DNA of 64,000 nt from contig CM040752.1 in the NCBI GenBank assembly GCA_022829145.1, positions 35,547,086 to 35,611,085 of the forward strand. Reading direction: 5' to 3'. Shown here piece after piece: positions 37,061 to 48,790 of the stretch (position 1 is its first letter; each line of letters opens with the position of its first letter). The notes under the pieces were generated by a model, which did no database searches, was not told the origin of the DNA, and saw only the letters and a program-made list of their open reading frames with translations. The position numbers and the translations under genes are program-made. Source of the DNA: Albula goreensis (taxonomy: Eukaryota > Chordata > Actinopteri > Albuliformes > Albulidae).

Positions 37061-37610
37061 CAGTTCAGGAGGGCCAGTATGGTGAAAGCAACAGTGGGAA
37101 AGGACATTTTTCCTTTATTAATAAAGTATTCTCATTGTTATTTTCGTCTTGTCCGTGTTCTCAGAGGCAAAGCGAATGCCTCCACCGATATCCAGCTTAA
37201 GAGATTCTCTGTACGGTGTCTGGCACTCTGTTGTCCAGATATGTGCTATCCAGTGTAAGAAGGCAGCATGGTAAATAGGCCTAATTTTGCTGCCATGGAT
37301 GGCTCGATATGAAAGATCAAAGTGTACCTTCCTCAGCCCTGAAATATTTAGAGGACATTTATTCAATTAGAGCTGCTATTAAAGCAATTTATCAGCCTTA
37401 GAGAACCTCGCAGGACACTGAGAGGTCCGAAAAGTCCCAAAAATACATCTGCGTACCACTATTACTCTGGAAAAAAAGGTTTTCCAAACTTAATTATTCT
37501 GTGAAGTTTTTCAAAGGTTTGTTATGTTAGTGGCTGCTGTTATACTGATGGCTGTGCACTTCAGGGATGAACTCCTATAGATAAAGACAGGCTAAGCCAA
37601 TACAGGGTGC

Positions 37611-37630
37611 CAGCAGCGCCCCCTAGCTGT
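37611..37630 (-). promoter_or_regulatory. CTCF-like site
   Basis: The reverse complement reads ACAGCTAGGGGGCGCTGCTG, a very close match to the vertebrate CTCF core (CNNCTAGGGGGCGCTG). CTCF acts in insulation and loop anchoring. Occupancy is unknown. Confidence 0.5.
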
Positions 37631-38334
37631 CTGCTGTATTTAATGTGACTGGGTTTTGGCTGTGGGACTCAATTGGTTAAGGGATAATCAGAGCATCATG
37701 AAAACATAATATTACATCATAATGAGAACAAGGCAAATTCAGTTCATCTTGGTTCATTATTTATCATTCATTTACATGCAGTCTAGAGACTATCCTGTAC
37801 TGTGTCATGTCTGGGTTTGAAAACTCCAGGGGTTTCTGCCTTTGTGATCTGGCAAACTTTCCCATGCATAGACAGCTCTGTGAAACAGAGGGGGTTCACA
37901 TGGTGGGACGCAGGCTTGAGCCCTGCAACTCTGAGTTCAGGTTTGAGAGACTACCGGTGGTATAAATCACAAGGTTACAAACCAGGGTCAGCCTGGGCAC
38001 CTGCAAGCGCACAAACCCAGGACCAGGCTGACTTCATACCCTCACTGCCTCCTCCTCCTCCTCCTCCTCCTGTGAGGCTAAACAAGTTCAGTCATTTCAG
38101 GGTGTAAAATGGGGGACAATGTAAACCTTACTTAGGCTTTATTTAGAATTGGTGTAAAGAGACTTAGGAGTGATTTCATGGATATTTTTAATTGTATAAA
38201 AGGGCTCAATAAGATTAACTACAATTAATTTAAGTGTGATTTCAGTCTATAGTAAATGGTAACTAGTTAAGAGGAAGAGCCATACTATAATAAAGAATTA
38301 TTATTTCACACAAGGAGTTATCAATGTACAGAAT
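37631..38334. other. unique non-coding sequence with (CCT)n
   Basis: An (TCC)n run of about eight units lies at 38047-38071. No gene. Confidence 0.5.
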
Positions 38335-38480
38335 AGTTGACCCAGTCATGCAGTTGGTGCAGAGACCCTTGCTGTGATCAAGTCCAGACTTGGCGCAGTA
38401 CTGGATGCTCTTTAGTGTAAATGGCAAGCTTAGTTGGGCCAAATGGCCTGTTCTCATCGTAATAAGTTATGTTCTTAAAG
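38335..38480 (+). mobile_element. SINE (or LINE 3') tail, fish-type
   Basis: 'gatcaagtccaga', 'gcagtactggatgctc', 'gggccaaatggcctgttctc' and terminal 'atgttctta' match a tail I recall from sturgeon, gar and other early-branching fish repeats. The 5' end is missing. The strand follows the tail orientation. Confidence 0.6.
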
Positions 38481-38528
38481 TGTAATGATAACGAGATCAG
38501 CAGCGGTGAGTGTGCGCTATAGGGACTA

Positions 38529-40211
38529 GTAAGCATGCGGGGCAGAACACTATGGACTGCTGTAAGTATGCGGGGCAGAACACTATGGACTGCTGTAAGC
38601 ATGTGGGGCAGAACACTATGGCCTGCTGTAAGCATGTGGGGCAGAACACTATGGACTGCTGTAAGCATGCGGGGCAGAACACTATGGCCTGCTGTAAGCA
38701 TGTGGGGCAGAACACTACGGACTGCTGTAAGCATGCGGGGCAGAACACTATGGACTGCTGTAAGCATGTGGGGCAGAACACTATGGCCTGCTGTAAGCAT
38801 GCGGGGCAGAACACTATGGACTGCTGTAAGCATGCGGGGCAGAACACTATGGACTGCTGTAAGCATGCGGGGCACAACACTATGGACTGCTGTAAGCATG
38901 CGGGGCAGAACACTATGGACTGCTGTAAGCATGTGGGGCAGAACACTATGGACTGCTGCAAGCATGCGGGGCAGAACACTATGGACTGCTGTAAGTATGT
39001 GGGGCAGAACACTATGGACTGCTGTAAGCATGTGGGGCAGAACACTATGGACTGCTGTAAGCATGCGGGGCAGAACACTATGGACTGCTGTAAGCATGCG
39101 GGGCAGAACAGTATGGACTGCTGTAAGCATGCGGGGCAGAACACTATGGACTGCTGTAAGCATGCGGGGCAGAACACTATGGACTGCTGTAAGCATGTGG
39201 GGCAGAACACTATGGCCTGCTGTAAGCATGTGGGGCAGAACACTATGGACTGCTGTAAGCATGCGGGGCAGAACACTATGGCCTGCTGTAAGCATGCGGG
39301 GCAGAACACTATGGCCTGCTGTAAGCATGCGGGGCAGAACACTATGGACTGCTGTAAGCATGCGGGGCAGAACACTATGGCCTGCTGTAAGCATGCGGGG
39401 CAGAACACTATGGACTGCTGTAAGCATGCGGGGCAGAACACTATGGACTGCTGTAAGCATGCGGGGCACAACACTATGGACTGCTGTAAGCATGCGGGGC
39501 AGAACACTATGGACTGCTGTAAGCCTGCGGGGCAGAACACTATGGCCTGCTGTAAGCATGCGGGGCAGAACACTATGGCCTGCTGTAAGCATGCGGGGAA
39601 GAACACTATGGCCTGCTGTAAGCATGCGGGGAAGAACACTATGGACTGCTGTAAGCATGCGGGGCAGAACACTATGGCCTGCTGTAAGCATGCGGGGCAG
39701 AACACTATGGACTGCTGTAAGCATGTGGGGCAGAACACTATGGCCTGCTGTAAGCATGTGGGGCAGAACACTATGGACTGCTGTAAGCATGCGGGGCAGA
39801 ACACTATGGCCTGCTGTAAGCATGCGGGGCAGAACACTATGGCCTGCTGTAAGCATGCGGGGCAGAACACTATGGACTGCTGTAAGCATGCGGGGCAGAA
39901 CACTATGGCCTGCTGTAAGCATGCGGGGCAGAACACTATGGACTGCTGTAAGCATGCGGGGCAGAACACTATGGACTGCTGTAAGCATGCGGGGCACAAC
40001 ACTATGGACTGCTGTAAGCATGCGGGGCAGAACACTTTGGACTGCTGTAAGCCTGCGGGGCAGAACACTATGGCCTGCTGTAAGCATGCGGGGCAGAACA
40101 CTATGGCCTGCTGTAAGCATGCGGGGAAGAACACTATGGCCTGCTGTAAGCATGCGGGGAAGAACACTATGGACTGCTGTAAGCATGCGGGGCAGAACAC
40201 TATGGCCTGCT
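38529..40211. repeat. 33-bp minisatellite, exactly 51 copies, with 528-bp higher-order duplication
   Basis: 1683 bp equals 51 x 33. The unit is 'gtaagcatgcggggcagaac' + 'actatggactgct'. Variable sites: gac/gcc, cgg/tgg, cag/cac/aag. Units 20-35 (39156-39683) and 36-51 (39684-40211) carry the same ordered variants. Marker units 'ggcacaac', 'agcctgcg' and 'ggggaaga' each recur at exactly 528 bp. Long frames open on both strands follow from 33 being a multiple of 3 and do not indicate protein. Confidence 0.97.
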
Positions 40212-41380
40212 GTAAGCCTGACTCAGACAGTGAGGAATGTGAGCAGCGAGTTTGAGAAATAATCTCACATGATGAAAACTAATGATCCCAATTTTTCAAT
40301 TTTCCATTTCCATCTGGAGACACTTTACAGATACTGGGGCTACATCTCTGTATGTGATGATATGTGTTAATTATGTATTGCCAATTTATCAAAGAAATGA
40401 ACTTATTATTTTGTGTGTTTGTCACACGGCTCGGCCCAAAAGATGATATCCAGGAAACATGAAGCAGATCAGCTGAATTTCCCACTGGAAAAACCCCAGC
40501 CTGACCCCAACCATCAGACTGAAACATTCCGTGGACAGAAAAAAAAAACCCTCTGTGATTGGTTGGATATGTCAACAGCTGACAGATTGTAGCTCCATCC
40601 TAATGGGGTTTATGAATCTTCATTTTAATCGTCATCACTGCTCATAGCTGCATATCTGTGCACTTGGCTGGCTGTCTATTATGTGAACCTCCGTAAATTA
40701 TTAAAATGTGTTGTGTCAATATAATGCTATCCTCTGTAGAAAGTATCATAGTGGTGAAATAGAAACCAGTCTTGGTAGGAATCTGGATAGGCCATGTGAC
40801 CTATGAGGATCTTATCAGAGGTCCCATGTTCTCAGAACCCAAGCGAAAAGAACGACGAGCGCGGTAGAGGTTTCCAGCTCGTAAAATATTCAGCGGCCCT
40901 CCTCGGTGCCGACGCCGAGGCCGCTGCAGACCAGGGAACGGGCCTCATTACTTAATCTTCCTGTCCCTCCTCCCCCTGCCCGTTTCCTCCGTATCACCTT
41001 TTACACACCTGTGATTTCTGTTCCAGTTCCTCTCCGAGTTTCCAGGCCTGACCCAAAAGCCCGTCTGACAGATCGATAAAAGAATAATGGGCGAATGAAA
41101 GAGGGCCGTGAATGAATGCGCTGTCGTCCGTTTGACATCTGAAAAGGCCCCGCTTGTGTGTAATTCGCCCTGATGGTAACCCAACCCCGGCATAAATTAG
41201 GGGCTCTTGGATGCATTGGCGGTTATTTCCGATACTCTGATGAGCCAGGCATTATTCTTTAAATAGGCTACCTGCTGCATTTTATTTGTCCCACCCAAAG
41301 AGCGGAGGTTGTCAGCTGTCGTTTTGTGGCTGGGCGCCGTAGAGGTAAACGTTGTGTAACCGATCACTGGAAACCCCGAG
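40212..41380. other. unique sequence
   Basis: 40850-40925 is locally CpG-rich. No gene or repeat is recognised. Confidence 0.5.
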
Positions 41381-41400
41381 GCGAGGCGAGGCGAGGCGCA
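41381..41400. repeat. (GAGGC)n microsatellite
   Basis: Four GAGGC units inside a CpG-rich stretch (41300-41520). Confidence 0.85.
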
Positions 41401-41541
41401 GAGCTGTGAACACGGTAGACCTGCTCTGCAGAGATCGCGTCAGCCCTGGCGGGAAAATTAGGCCACCGATTATCCGTAATGGGAGAGGCCATATCGCGGA
41501 GAGACGGGAAGTCAAATACTAATGTGTCTGTCTCCAATCAG

Positions 41542-41557
41542 GATCGAGTTCTCGATC
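41542..41557. other. small perfect inverted repeat
   Basis: GATCGAG-TT-CTCGATC, 7-bp arms and a 2-nt spacer, just upstream of the larger hairpin. Confidence 0.6.
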
Positions 41558-41569
41558 AGCGCAATTCAA

Positions 41570-41660
41570 CTCCGGGTCTCACCTGACCTGCCCGATTTCA
41601 ATGATTAGTTTACCTCCATGGCCAATCATTGAAATCAGGCAGTGCGGAGTGCGGCCGGAG
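41570..41660. ncRNA. near-perfect hairpin, miRNA-precursor-like
   Basis: Arms 41588-41608 and 41622-41642 pair at 19 of 21 positions around a 13-nt loop. After a symmetric 12-nt internal loop, CTCCGG (41570-41575) pairs with CCGGAG (41655-41660). Size and geometry suit a pre-miRNA, but the strand, transcription and family are unknown. A palindromic regulatory element or fold-back repeat is equally possible. Confidence 0.3.
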
Positions 41661-41888
41661 CAAAGATCAGCAGGTCTTTTAGAACATGAGCAGTCTGTAA
41701 CGTCTGCAGGAACGCAGTTCCGTGTGCCTGCCAGCCCGACTCAGGATAGACTCTGAAGGGCCTCCCGGGAGACAGAGTGGGACTGTTTTCAAATTTTGGC
41801 ACTGGAGATCATACGTTTCCCTGGTAACAACAGCATATCAGAGGGTGTGATGTAGAGCAGGCCCTGCCTTTGATGGCAGAGGTAGACA
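41661..41888. other. unique non-coding sequence
   Basis: No feature is recognised. Confidence 0.5.
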
Positions 41889-42455
41889 AGCCCTACACAC
41901 ACAGACACACACATGGACTAAACAGGGCCTACACACACAGACACACACAGACACATGCACGTATGAAACACACAGACACACACACTGCCTAAACAGGGCC
42001 TACACACACAGACACACACAGACACATGCATGTATGAAACAGGGCCTACACACACAGACACACACAGACACACACAGACACATGCATGTATGAAACAGGG
42101 CCTACACACACAGACACACACACACATGCATGTATGAAACAGGCCCTACACACACAGACACACACAGACACATGCATTTATGAAACAGGGCCTACACACA
42201 CAGACACACACAGACACATGCACGTATGAAACAGGGCCTACACACACAGACACACACACACAGACACATGCATTTATGAAACAGGGCCTACACACACAGA
42301 CACACACAGACACATGCATTTATGAAACAGGGCCTACACACACAGACACACACAGACACATGCACGTATGAAACAGGGCCTACACACACAGACACACACA
42401 AAGACACACACACGGACTAAACAGGCCTTACACACACAGACACACGCACAGATGA
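41889..42455. repeat. 46-bp CA-rich minisatellite, about 12 units
   Basis: The unit is 'gcctacacacacagacacac' + 'acagacacatgcatttatga' + 'aacagg' with CA-length changes and variants (catgcatgta, catgcacgta). Cys-Val and Thr-His frames here are artefacts. Confidence 0.92.
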
Positions 42456-43042
42456 AATTCTGTGATTTGTTCTTGCCAGTGGGCAGACCCAGAAGACAGA
42501 AGAAGAGTAGAGTTAGTGTTTAGCATTGCACAGAAACATAGAGATATAATTACATGCAACTTTTCTCATTATTTAAACATAAAATTAAGGACTGTAAAAA
42601 CAGCCAAGGCAAATACATGTTAATATTATCTTTATTAAATTCCTCTCAGAAATAAAGTAAAAATGCATACTTATTTATTGCACAGATTTGTGTAAGGGCA
42701 TACCACAGCAAAGTGGAGAGCAGAAATTTCACTGATGATTGCCTTAAGCAGTGGCCATGGAAGTCAAGGATATTTTATCAATGTTTTACAGGAAACGAGA
42801 GCAGACGGGCCTGGCCACAGAGCAGCGCCATGCTTTAAATCAAATTCAAGCAGTTAAGATATCACAATGAAAGATTTACATTCCCACGCAATGTGCAACG
42901 CACAGGGTCGTTTTTCAGTCACAAATGTTCAAGAGTGGCTGCGTGATAGTTTTCATCGCTCCGGGCAGCTATAAACATGTTTGCGCCGGTTCCCTCTATT
43001 AACGGCAGTGCACATGCCAGATTTATTCTGAACCGCAGTGTA
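42456..43042. other. unique non-coding sequence
   Basis: No feature is recognised. Confidence 0.5.
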
Positions 43043-43098
43043 GCAAAGGGGGTGGGGGGTGGGTGGGGATGGGGGAAGCGGGAGGAAGGGGGGGTGCA
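43043..43098 (+). repeat. G-rich tract with G-quadruplex potential
   Basis: More than six runs of three or more G with loops of one to several bases. Confidence 0.7.
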
Positions 43099-44815
43099 GG
43101 ATGGAGGCGAGAGGAGTTGCTTTTCTCATTTTGATTTCCTCAAACGGAATTACTTGCGTGCCAAAAAATGATGACCAAATGCGTGGTTCGGATGAATTAC
43201 CTTTTAATACTTTATGCTCGTGATTATGTGTGGAGATGACAGAGAAATCGGTCTTTGGTTTCAGGGAAGAGGACATTCTCAGGGTGCGATCTCCGAGATC
43301 AGAGAGCAGGCTGAGATGTTCTGCTCTGATAGATGGACCACGTTATTGCATTTCAGATCCCCTATTCTTTGCACAAACACCTTTCGGCCGTGGACGTTGA
43401 ATATTACTCTGGGCAAAGCACCTGTCAGCATCGGTACCACAATTCCCAGATTTAATGGCCTTAAACGTGTCTATGATGGGGTGAGTTAACAAAAATGCAG
43501 TGAAGTAAAAATGTTTTTCAAAGGCCAGGTAGAACGCATCACAACGCGAGGTAGGGTTGGGTTAACGCTTCTGGCATTGTTCCTGTGTCGATGTGATGGC
43601 GGTCACCTCAGGTGAGTCCTGGGGTTCCGTAACGAGGCTCACTGCGCTGGATCAAAGCCTGGCGCTGAAGGTGAATAAAGCCACTCACACGTAACCAGAT
43701 CACAGGCTCAGAGCTGTGTGTCATTTATTCGCTGAAGTGGGACGTTAGGACAACATGTCTGGCCACGTCAACCCGAACGACAGGCTATCTGACCCAGTCA
43801 CTGCAGCTCAAAACCATTCCTTTACATGCAGTGATATTGGTTTGTGTATGAGACAAGAGTTTAGTTTTGTTTATACATTTGATACATACTTTTCTTGTCC
43901 TGTGTTGTTATTTGCTTTATTTATTTACTATACCTGGGGACAGGTGTAGGAAATTGATTTTTTTTTGCCTTATACACTGAATTGAATGTATCCACTACTT
44001 GTTTTTTTAACATTGAAACAATGCTTTTTCTAAGCCCCTGACAAATGACAAAATAAAGAAGCTAACTAACTGTGGGGAGTTTTTTTTTTTTCAAGCAAAT
44101 AAATTCTCACTGTAGAGTTTCTGTCCCTTCCTGTGCCAAAACTACGTCTGCAGATCAGACATTTTAACTGAGACCAACCCCACAGATTGAAAAAATACTT
44201 ACTAAAATTTTATAATGGCTATTCCAAAAATGAACCTACTAAATTTTTATAATGGCTATATATCATATTTACACATGCTGTCTTCTTTATAGAAACAAAA
44301 ACCTTCAGCAATTCCATTATTACCAAATGGATGATATTTATTACTACCCAATAAAAGTGTTAATACATGATTTATTTGGAATGAACTGGAAATGGAGCGG
44401 ACATTAAAACGCTGCGGGCACTAAGTGTGAGACAAAAGGAAAATGATGCAAGCACAGGTTTTTGATTTTGTAAAAGTGTAATCACATCACAGGTCCTGTA
44501 AGGGCGTTAAAGCAGAGTGTTAATGCTCTCCATTTCCGCACTGCAGTATCTTACATTTTTGTTATGCATCTGTTCTGATTAATCATGGTGAAAGTGGTTA
44601 TGACTGAAATAAATGGATTTTCGGCATTTCTTGCAGCGCCTCTTTGGTTTTTCGGTATGTCAGGCACGATTTTTTGCTGTTGTTGTAATTCATCATTGGC
44701 TGTCAGAACCCTTTTTTTTTCCATAACACCCACTACCAGAGAGGGCTGAGCAGAACTAAGCAGCCTATTTTTCAGGTGCTGGTAAAGGCAGCTCGTACAT
44801 GGAGTCTGGAGCACC
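43099..44815. other. unique non-coding sequence
   Basis: A short direct repeat 'actaaattttataatggcta' recurs loosely at 44201 and 44239. No gene. Confidence 0.5.
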
Positions 44816-44816
44816 A

Positions 44817-44843
44817 GCCCGGCCCGGCCCGGTCCGGCCCGGT
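44817..44843. repeat. (GGCCC)n microsatellite
   Basis: About five GGCCC/GGTCC pentamers. Confidence 0.85.
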
Positions 44844-45734
44844 AAAATCAATGGCGCTCAGATGGGCAGCGGGTAAGTGGCAGCCATTAGGAACAGATGA
44901 AGTTAGGCGGAGAGAACGCACGCGTATGAAACTCTGTTGACTCACAGGCTGGTCTGCGGAGAGGCTGATTCACAGCAGGATGTCTGTCGTACCCTTCGGA
45001 AAACTACGGCGTTACACGATCATCTTTATTAAAGTAAGAGTGTGTGAGATTGGTTTTTCGCTTAGTGGTTTCTGTGTTTTGCTCAGAAATGTTTTGACTC
45101 CTCAGCAGGCCTGAATCGAAGCTTTCTTGGATCCTAAAGTGCACCTCTGTGCCAGCTCCTCCATTCCCCCAAGCACAAATATTTCTGCATACACCAGACA
45201 TGAAACAAAGATTAAAGGCGGACCGTGCAATATAACATAGCAAAATTAATTACAGGCTAGTTAAATATGAATAAGTTATTACAGTTAATGAGTTATTCAT
45301 ATGCGATCAGCAGATCAAACACAATGTATTGTGAGTCACTTGTGTGAGAATATTGTTATGAAGTCACCTTGTAGTATGTGGAAGCACACTTTGCTATAAT
45401 GGGCTGGATCCAGATAAATACACTAAGGGGGTGATTTACTACGATTCCGAAGAGCGAGTGTCCTTTTGCATTGCACCCCCACAGCATTTAAACCGCTGAA
45501 TATTTCACTGTTTGCAGATGATCAAATAGGAGTCATTATATTAATAACTCCAGCTGCACACATTGATGTTTAAATGAGGGATTCTGTGCGTTTGGAAAGA
45601 ATCTCCTGACTGGCGAGAATGAGCAGGATTACCGTTATGCTGAACTGGTTGGTATTTTACTGTTACACAGTGACTGCCAGGATAGGGGGGTGTTTGTTGT
45701 GTTAAAGTTACAGTAAGTAAGAACAGAGAAACCA
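44844..45734. other. unique non-coding sequence
   Basis: No feature is recognised. Confidence 0.5.
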
Positions 45735-45737
45735 GAC

Positions 45738-45928
45738 CCCCTCACCCCATCCCAAAGCCAATCCCTGTAGATCACCGACCCACCCACCTGCCCCTCAACC
45801 CTGAAGCCAACCCCCCCTGACCCTGCCCAGCCCTGAAGCCAACCCCCCATAAACCCGCCCAGCCCTGAAGCCCACCTCCCCAGCCCTGCCCAACCCCGCC
45901 CAGCCCTGAAGCCAACCCCCAACCCCCA
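45738..45928. repeat. C-rich minisatellite (CCCAGCCCTGAAGCCAACCC-type)
   Basis: 'ccagccctgaagccaacccc' and shortened forms recur five to six times with variable C-runs. Gly/Trp-rich minus frames are artefacts. Confidence 0.8.
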
Positions 45929-46766
45929 ACAGTGGTACGCTGTCAGCCAAGCTCATGACTCTGTCTAGCGGTCATCTCATAGCTCCGCCTCCTCAAAATG
46001 AAAGGATATGATTGGATAATAATCTCTGGTCCAGCACCCTCCTTCACAAAGTTGAATGCACAGAGCACCCTGACCTCGTATTCTCACACAGAATCCTGCT
46101 GTCCACTGAAGCCTCCTGTGCATAATGCTGAATTGACCATCTTCTGATATAAACGTCCCACCAACTTCAAAAAAAGAAAAAGCTTTAAACAGGAGACAAA
46201 ATAATAGAACCGTTAAGTATTAAATACGAAAACAATTTCTGGTTGCTGTATAATCAGGAGAAGGTCATTCCAAAGCGGCGTAGCTCAGGAGCTCGTCCCG
46301 GGCTCCAGGCGTTAGCCCAGACTGTGCAGCGCTGATGGCTCATTGGTTAATCTCCCTGCCCTCTGAGAGCTGCTTTACATCATACAGATCACGGACCCTT
46401 ATAATTGAGATGGGCTTAGCTCTCACAGCACAATCCATCCACAAAGAGGAGGGAAAAAAGACAGATTTACCTCCTCCATCCTGTGACATTTGCTTCCATT
46501 CAGAGTGCCCCAAGGATCTCATGGAGTTTAAAAAGGCATGAATTCTCCTCTCTCTCTCCCCCTCCCTCCCCCTCTTCGCATCCTGCTCTACGTCTCGTCT
46601 CGTCCCCTCATAGCTTCTACCCGCCGCTGTTTGTCTTCCAGGTTCATTCAGATTCAAATCCCTCCTCACTGAGCGCACTTCCAAATGCCGCCCCTGGCCC
46701 AACTGTTTATCCAGCGGAGCGCGAGGTTCGAGGGCCACGGGCACTTCACCGAAGTTTGTTTCCGTC
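45929..46766. other. unique sequence, TC-rich at 46540-46575
   Basis: 46270-46500 is repeat-free with mixed CpG and AT words. No tRNA fold or gene was found despite a 'gcgtagctcagg' word at 46279. Confidence 0.4.
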
Positions 46767-46887
46767 TGGGGAGTTCGGAGTTTAGTTTGTGCCGACATGA
46801 AGAAACTTACCTATGTTGTATTGGACAATGTTAGCACAACTTGTGCAAGTTTTTTCTTAAACCTTGGGCTTCACTCCGAACTCCCCA
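46767..46887. repeat. short inverted-repeat element, 15-bp arms
   Basis: TGGGGAGTTCGGAGT (46767-46781) and its exact reverse complement (46873-46887) enclose 91 bp. A small MITE or fold-back is possible. No clear target duplication flanks it. Confidence 0.5.
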
Positions 46888-48046
46888 CCACCACCACCGG
46901 AACACTGGAGTGCTGGAACGCTGATCCTAATTAATACATTGTGATGTCACAAACAAAAACTCCTGAGTTCCTTTATTACCCCTCCATGTATCCCACACCA
47001 GGACAGCTTTGAGCAGCTCACTGGTGCCGCCTGGTCCTCACAACACCACAGAACAAAACTTTCAGCTTCTGTGATTCTAGTAAACCTCCCCAAAAGTAGT
47101 GGTGTCAAAGTACCAATCAGCGCTGACCAATCATGCCGCAGCCGATACCTCAGCCAGCATGTGGGAACCAATCAGAAACTGAACTGATGGCAGGTGTTAC
47201 ACAGAGTGAGAACACAAAGGCAATATAGGACTCTAACACAGTCAGGAAGCTGGATATTCACAGTAAAACATACATTAGGACAGAAATAGGGGATACACAG
47301 AATATACGCTACTGTTGAAGCTTGAAGCACAGCACATCTGAAATGAAAGCAAGGAAGTGAAAACAACATTTCACGCAATGCTTCATCTAATATGAACCAT
47401 AGATACTTAGTATCTTCAGTATATTCAGTATATGTTCTCTTAAATCTAAGCATAAACTCAAACCAGGATGGATTGCATCTCACATTGCATCCACAAAATT
47501 TGTGCAGTTGCTTGTATTTGCCACAGTTAATTTGCTAGAGCACCTTGTAAATGACTAGTCTCTTATTTTAAAGTCTTTTCGTCTGTTGTTTTATTTATGT
47601 AACATTCTGTGAAATCATATTGGTCTTAGGGAATATTTCTTTACAATGTTTCTTTTACCATACTTTTTAAATCAGTATAAATGTAATTATGCTGTTTTGG
47701 GGTCTGTGTGGTTTCAGGCCCTTCTTCCCATGTTGCGATGGGATTTTCTGTCATAGCTTACTCTGCACCTGCAGAGGACATAAATTATCATGATAAATGA
47801 TCGTTATAAATTCCAAACCACCTCAAGGTGTACTTTAAAGATGCATGATGACATTTCGTTTTTATTTTTTTTTTCCAGCTTAAACTGAACATAAAAAGGA
47901 AATGATTTCAAAATGTCACAGATATATTTTCATAACAGTTTTTGCTGTGGAGCATGGATAATTTATTCACATACGTTTTCATGTATGTTCTGGTTTTTTT
48001 AATGTCATTTACATGTTTTTTTTCTTGGAAACTGAAAGAATGGGTT
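46888..48046. other. unique non-coding sequence
   Basis: (CCA)n lies at 46886-46898. No gene. Confidence 0.5.
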
Positions 48047-48114
48047 CCTTTGGCTCTTTGTTCATTCTGCCCCCAGGCTCCCTTTGGCTCTTTGTTCATT
48101 CTGCCCCCAGGCTC
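48047..48114. repeat. 34-bp tandem duplication, 2 copies
   Basis: The unit beginning CCTTTGGCTCTTTG occurs at 48047-48080 and, identically, at 48081-48114. Confidence 0.92.
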
Positions 48115-48735
48115 CCTCAGACATTATTCCGCTCGTCCTCATCGTCTCTGCATCAAACAAATCGCTGCTGTAGCGTGTGGGGATTTTAAAACTTAAATAA
48201 GCAGGCGTTAAATCCTGTGAAAAAGACGCCTATGGTTTTTAAATAATACTGCACATGTAATTTGCATGCCTTGCTCTCAGATTCATGTTTAATTTTAGAA
48301 ACATCTTCATTTAAGCATGCATGAGCTACCCTGGTGCCGATGGTCAAACCGCACAGAGAACGCTACGCCTGAAAGATGCAGCTAGTGTATGCCGTCTCAT
48401 GTTTGGGAAAAAAAAAAAAACCAGGATGACTTTCTTTCTCTGCACGTTTTCAAAGCCTGACAAAATGCATCCGTTCTCTGAGAGGCATGGGCAGAACAGG
48501 CTGCGGCCTTCAGACGTACCCCTGAATCATGTAGCACGGCTTGGCCTGCATGTCGCAGTCCGCTCTCGTAAAAGCAATCAAGCTCCTCAGGTAAGCAAAA
48601 TGGCGGTGGCAGCTACAGCGCATTGTGATTCTTGGCCGGTAGCCCGGCTGATGTGTGTGTCCTTCCCCTTCTGTCTTTGACATCTGCTAGAGTCGTGTCT
48701 CACTCCCTCCTCCTTTGACGGTGTTCTCAGTGAGT

Positions 48736-48738
<3 letters not shown>
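48115..48738. other. unique non-coding sequence
   Basis: Poly-A at 48409-48420. No gene is recognised. Confidence 0.5.
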
Positions 48739-48781
<43 letters not shown>

Positions 48782-48790
48782 CTCTCTCTG
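48739..48790. repeat. (TC)n microsatellite
   Basis: About 17 TC units, then TATC and a shorter TC run. Confidence 0.95.

Noticed and set aside
38378..40262. Long open frames (567-602 residues) on both strands
   Set aside because: They come from a 33-bp tandem repeat with no stops in those frames. They overlap each other on both strands and have no coding-like codon pattern or start context.
46270..46345. tRNA-like 'gcgtagctcaggagctcg'
   Set aside because: No B box at the right distance and no cloverleaf can be drawn.
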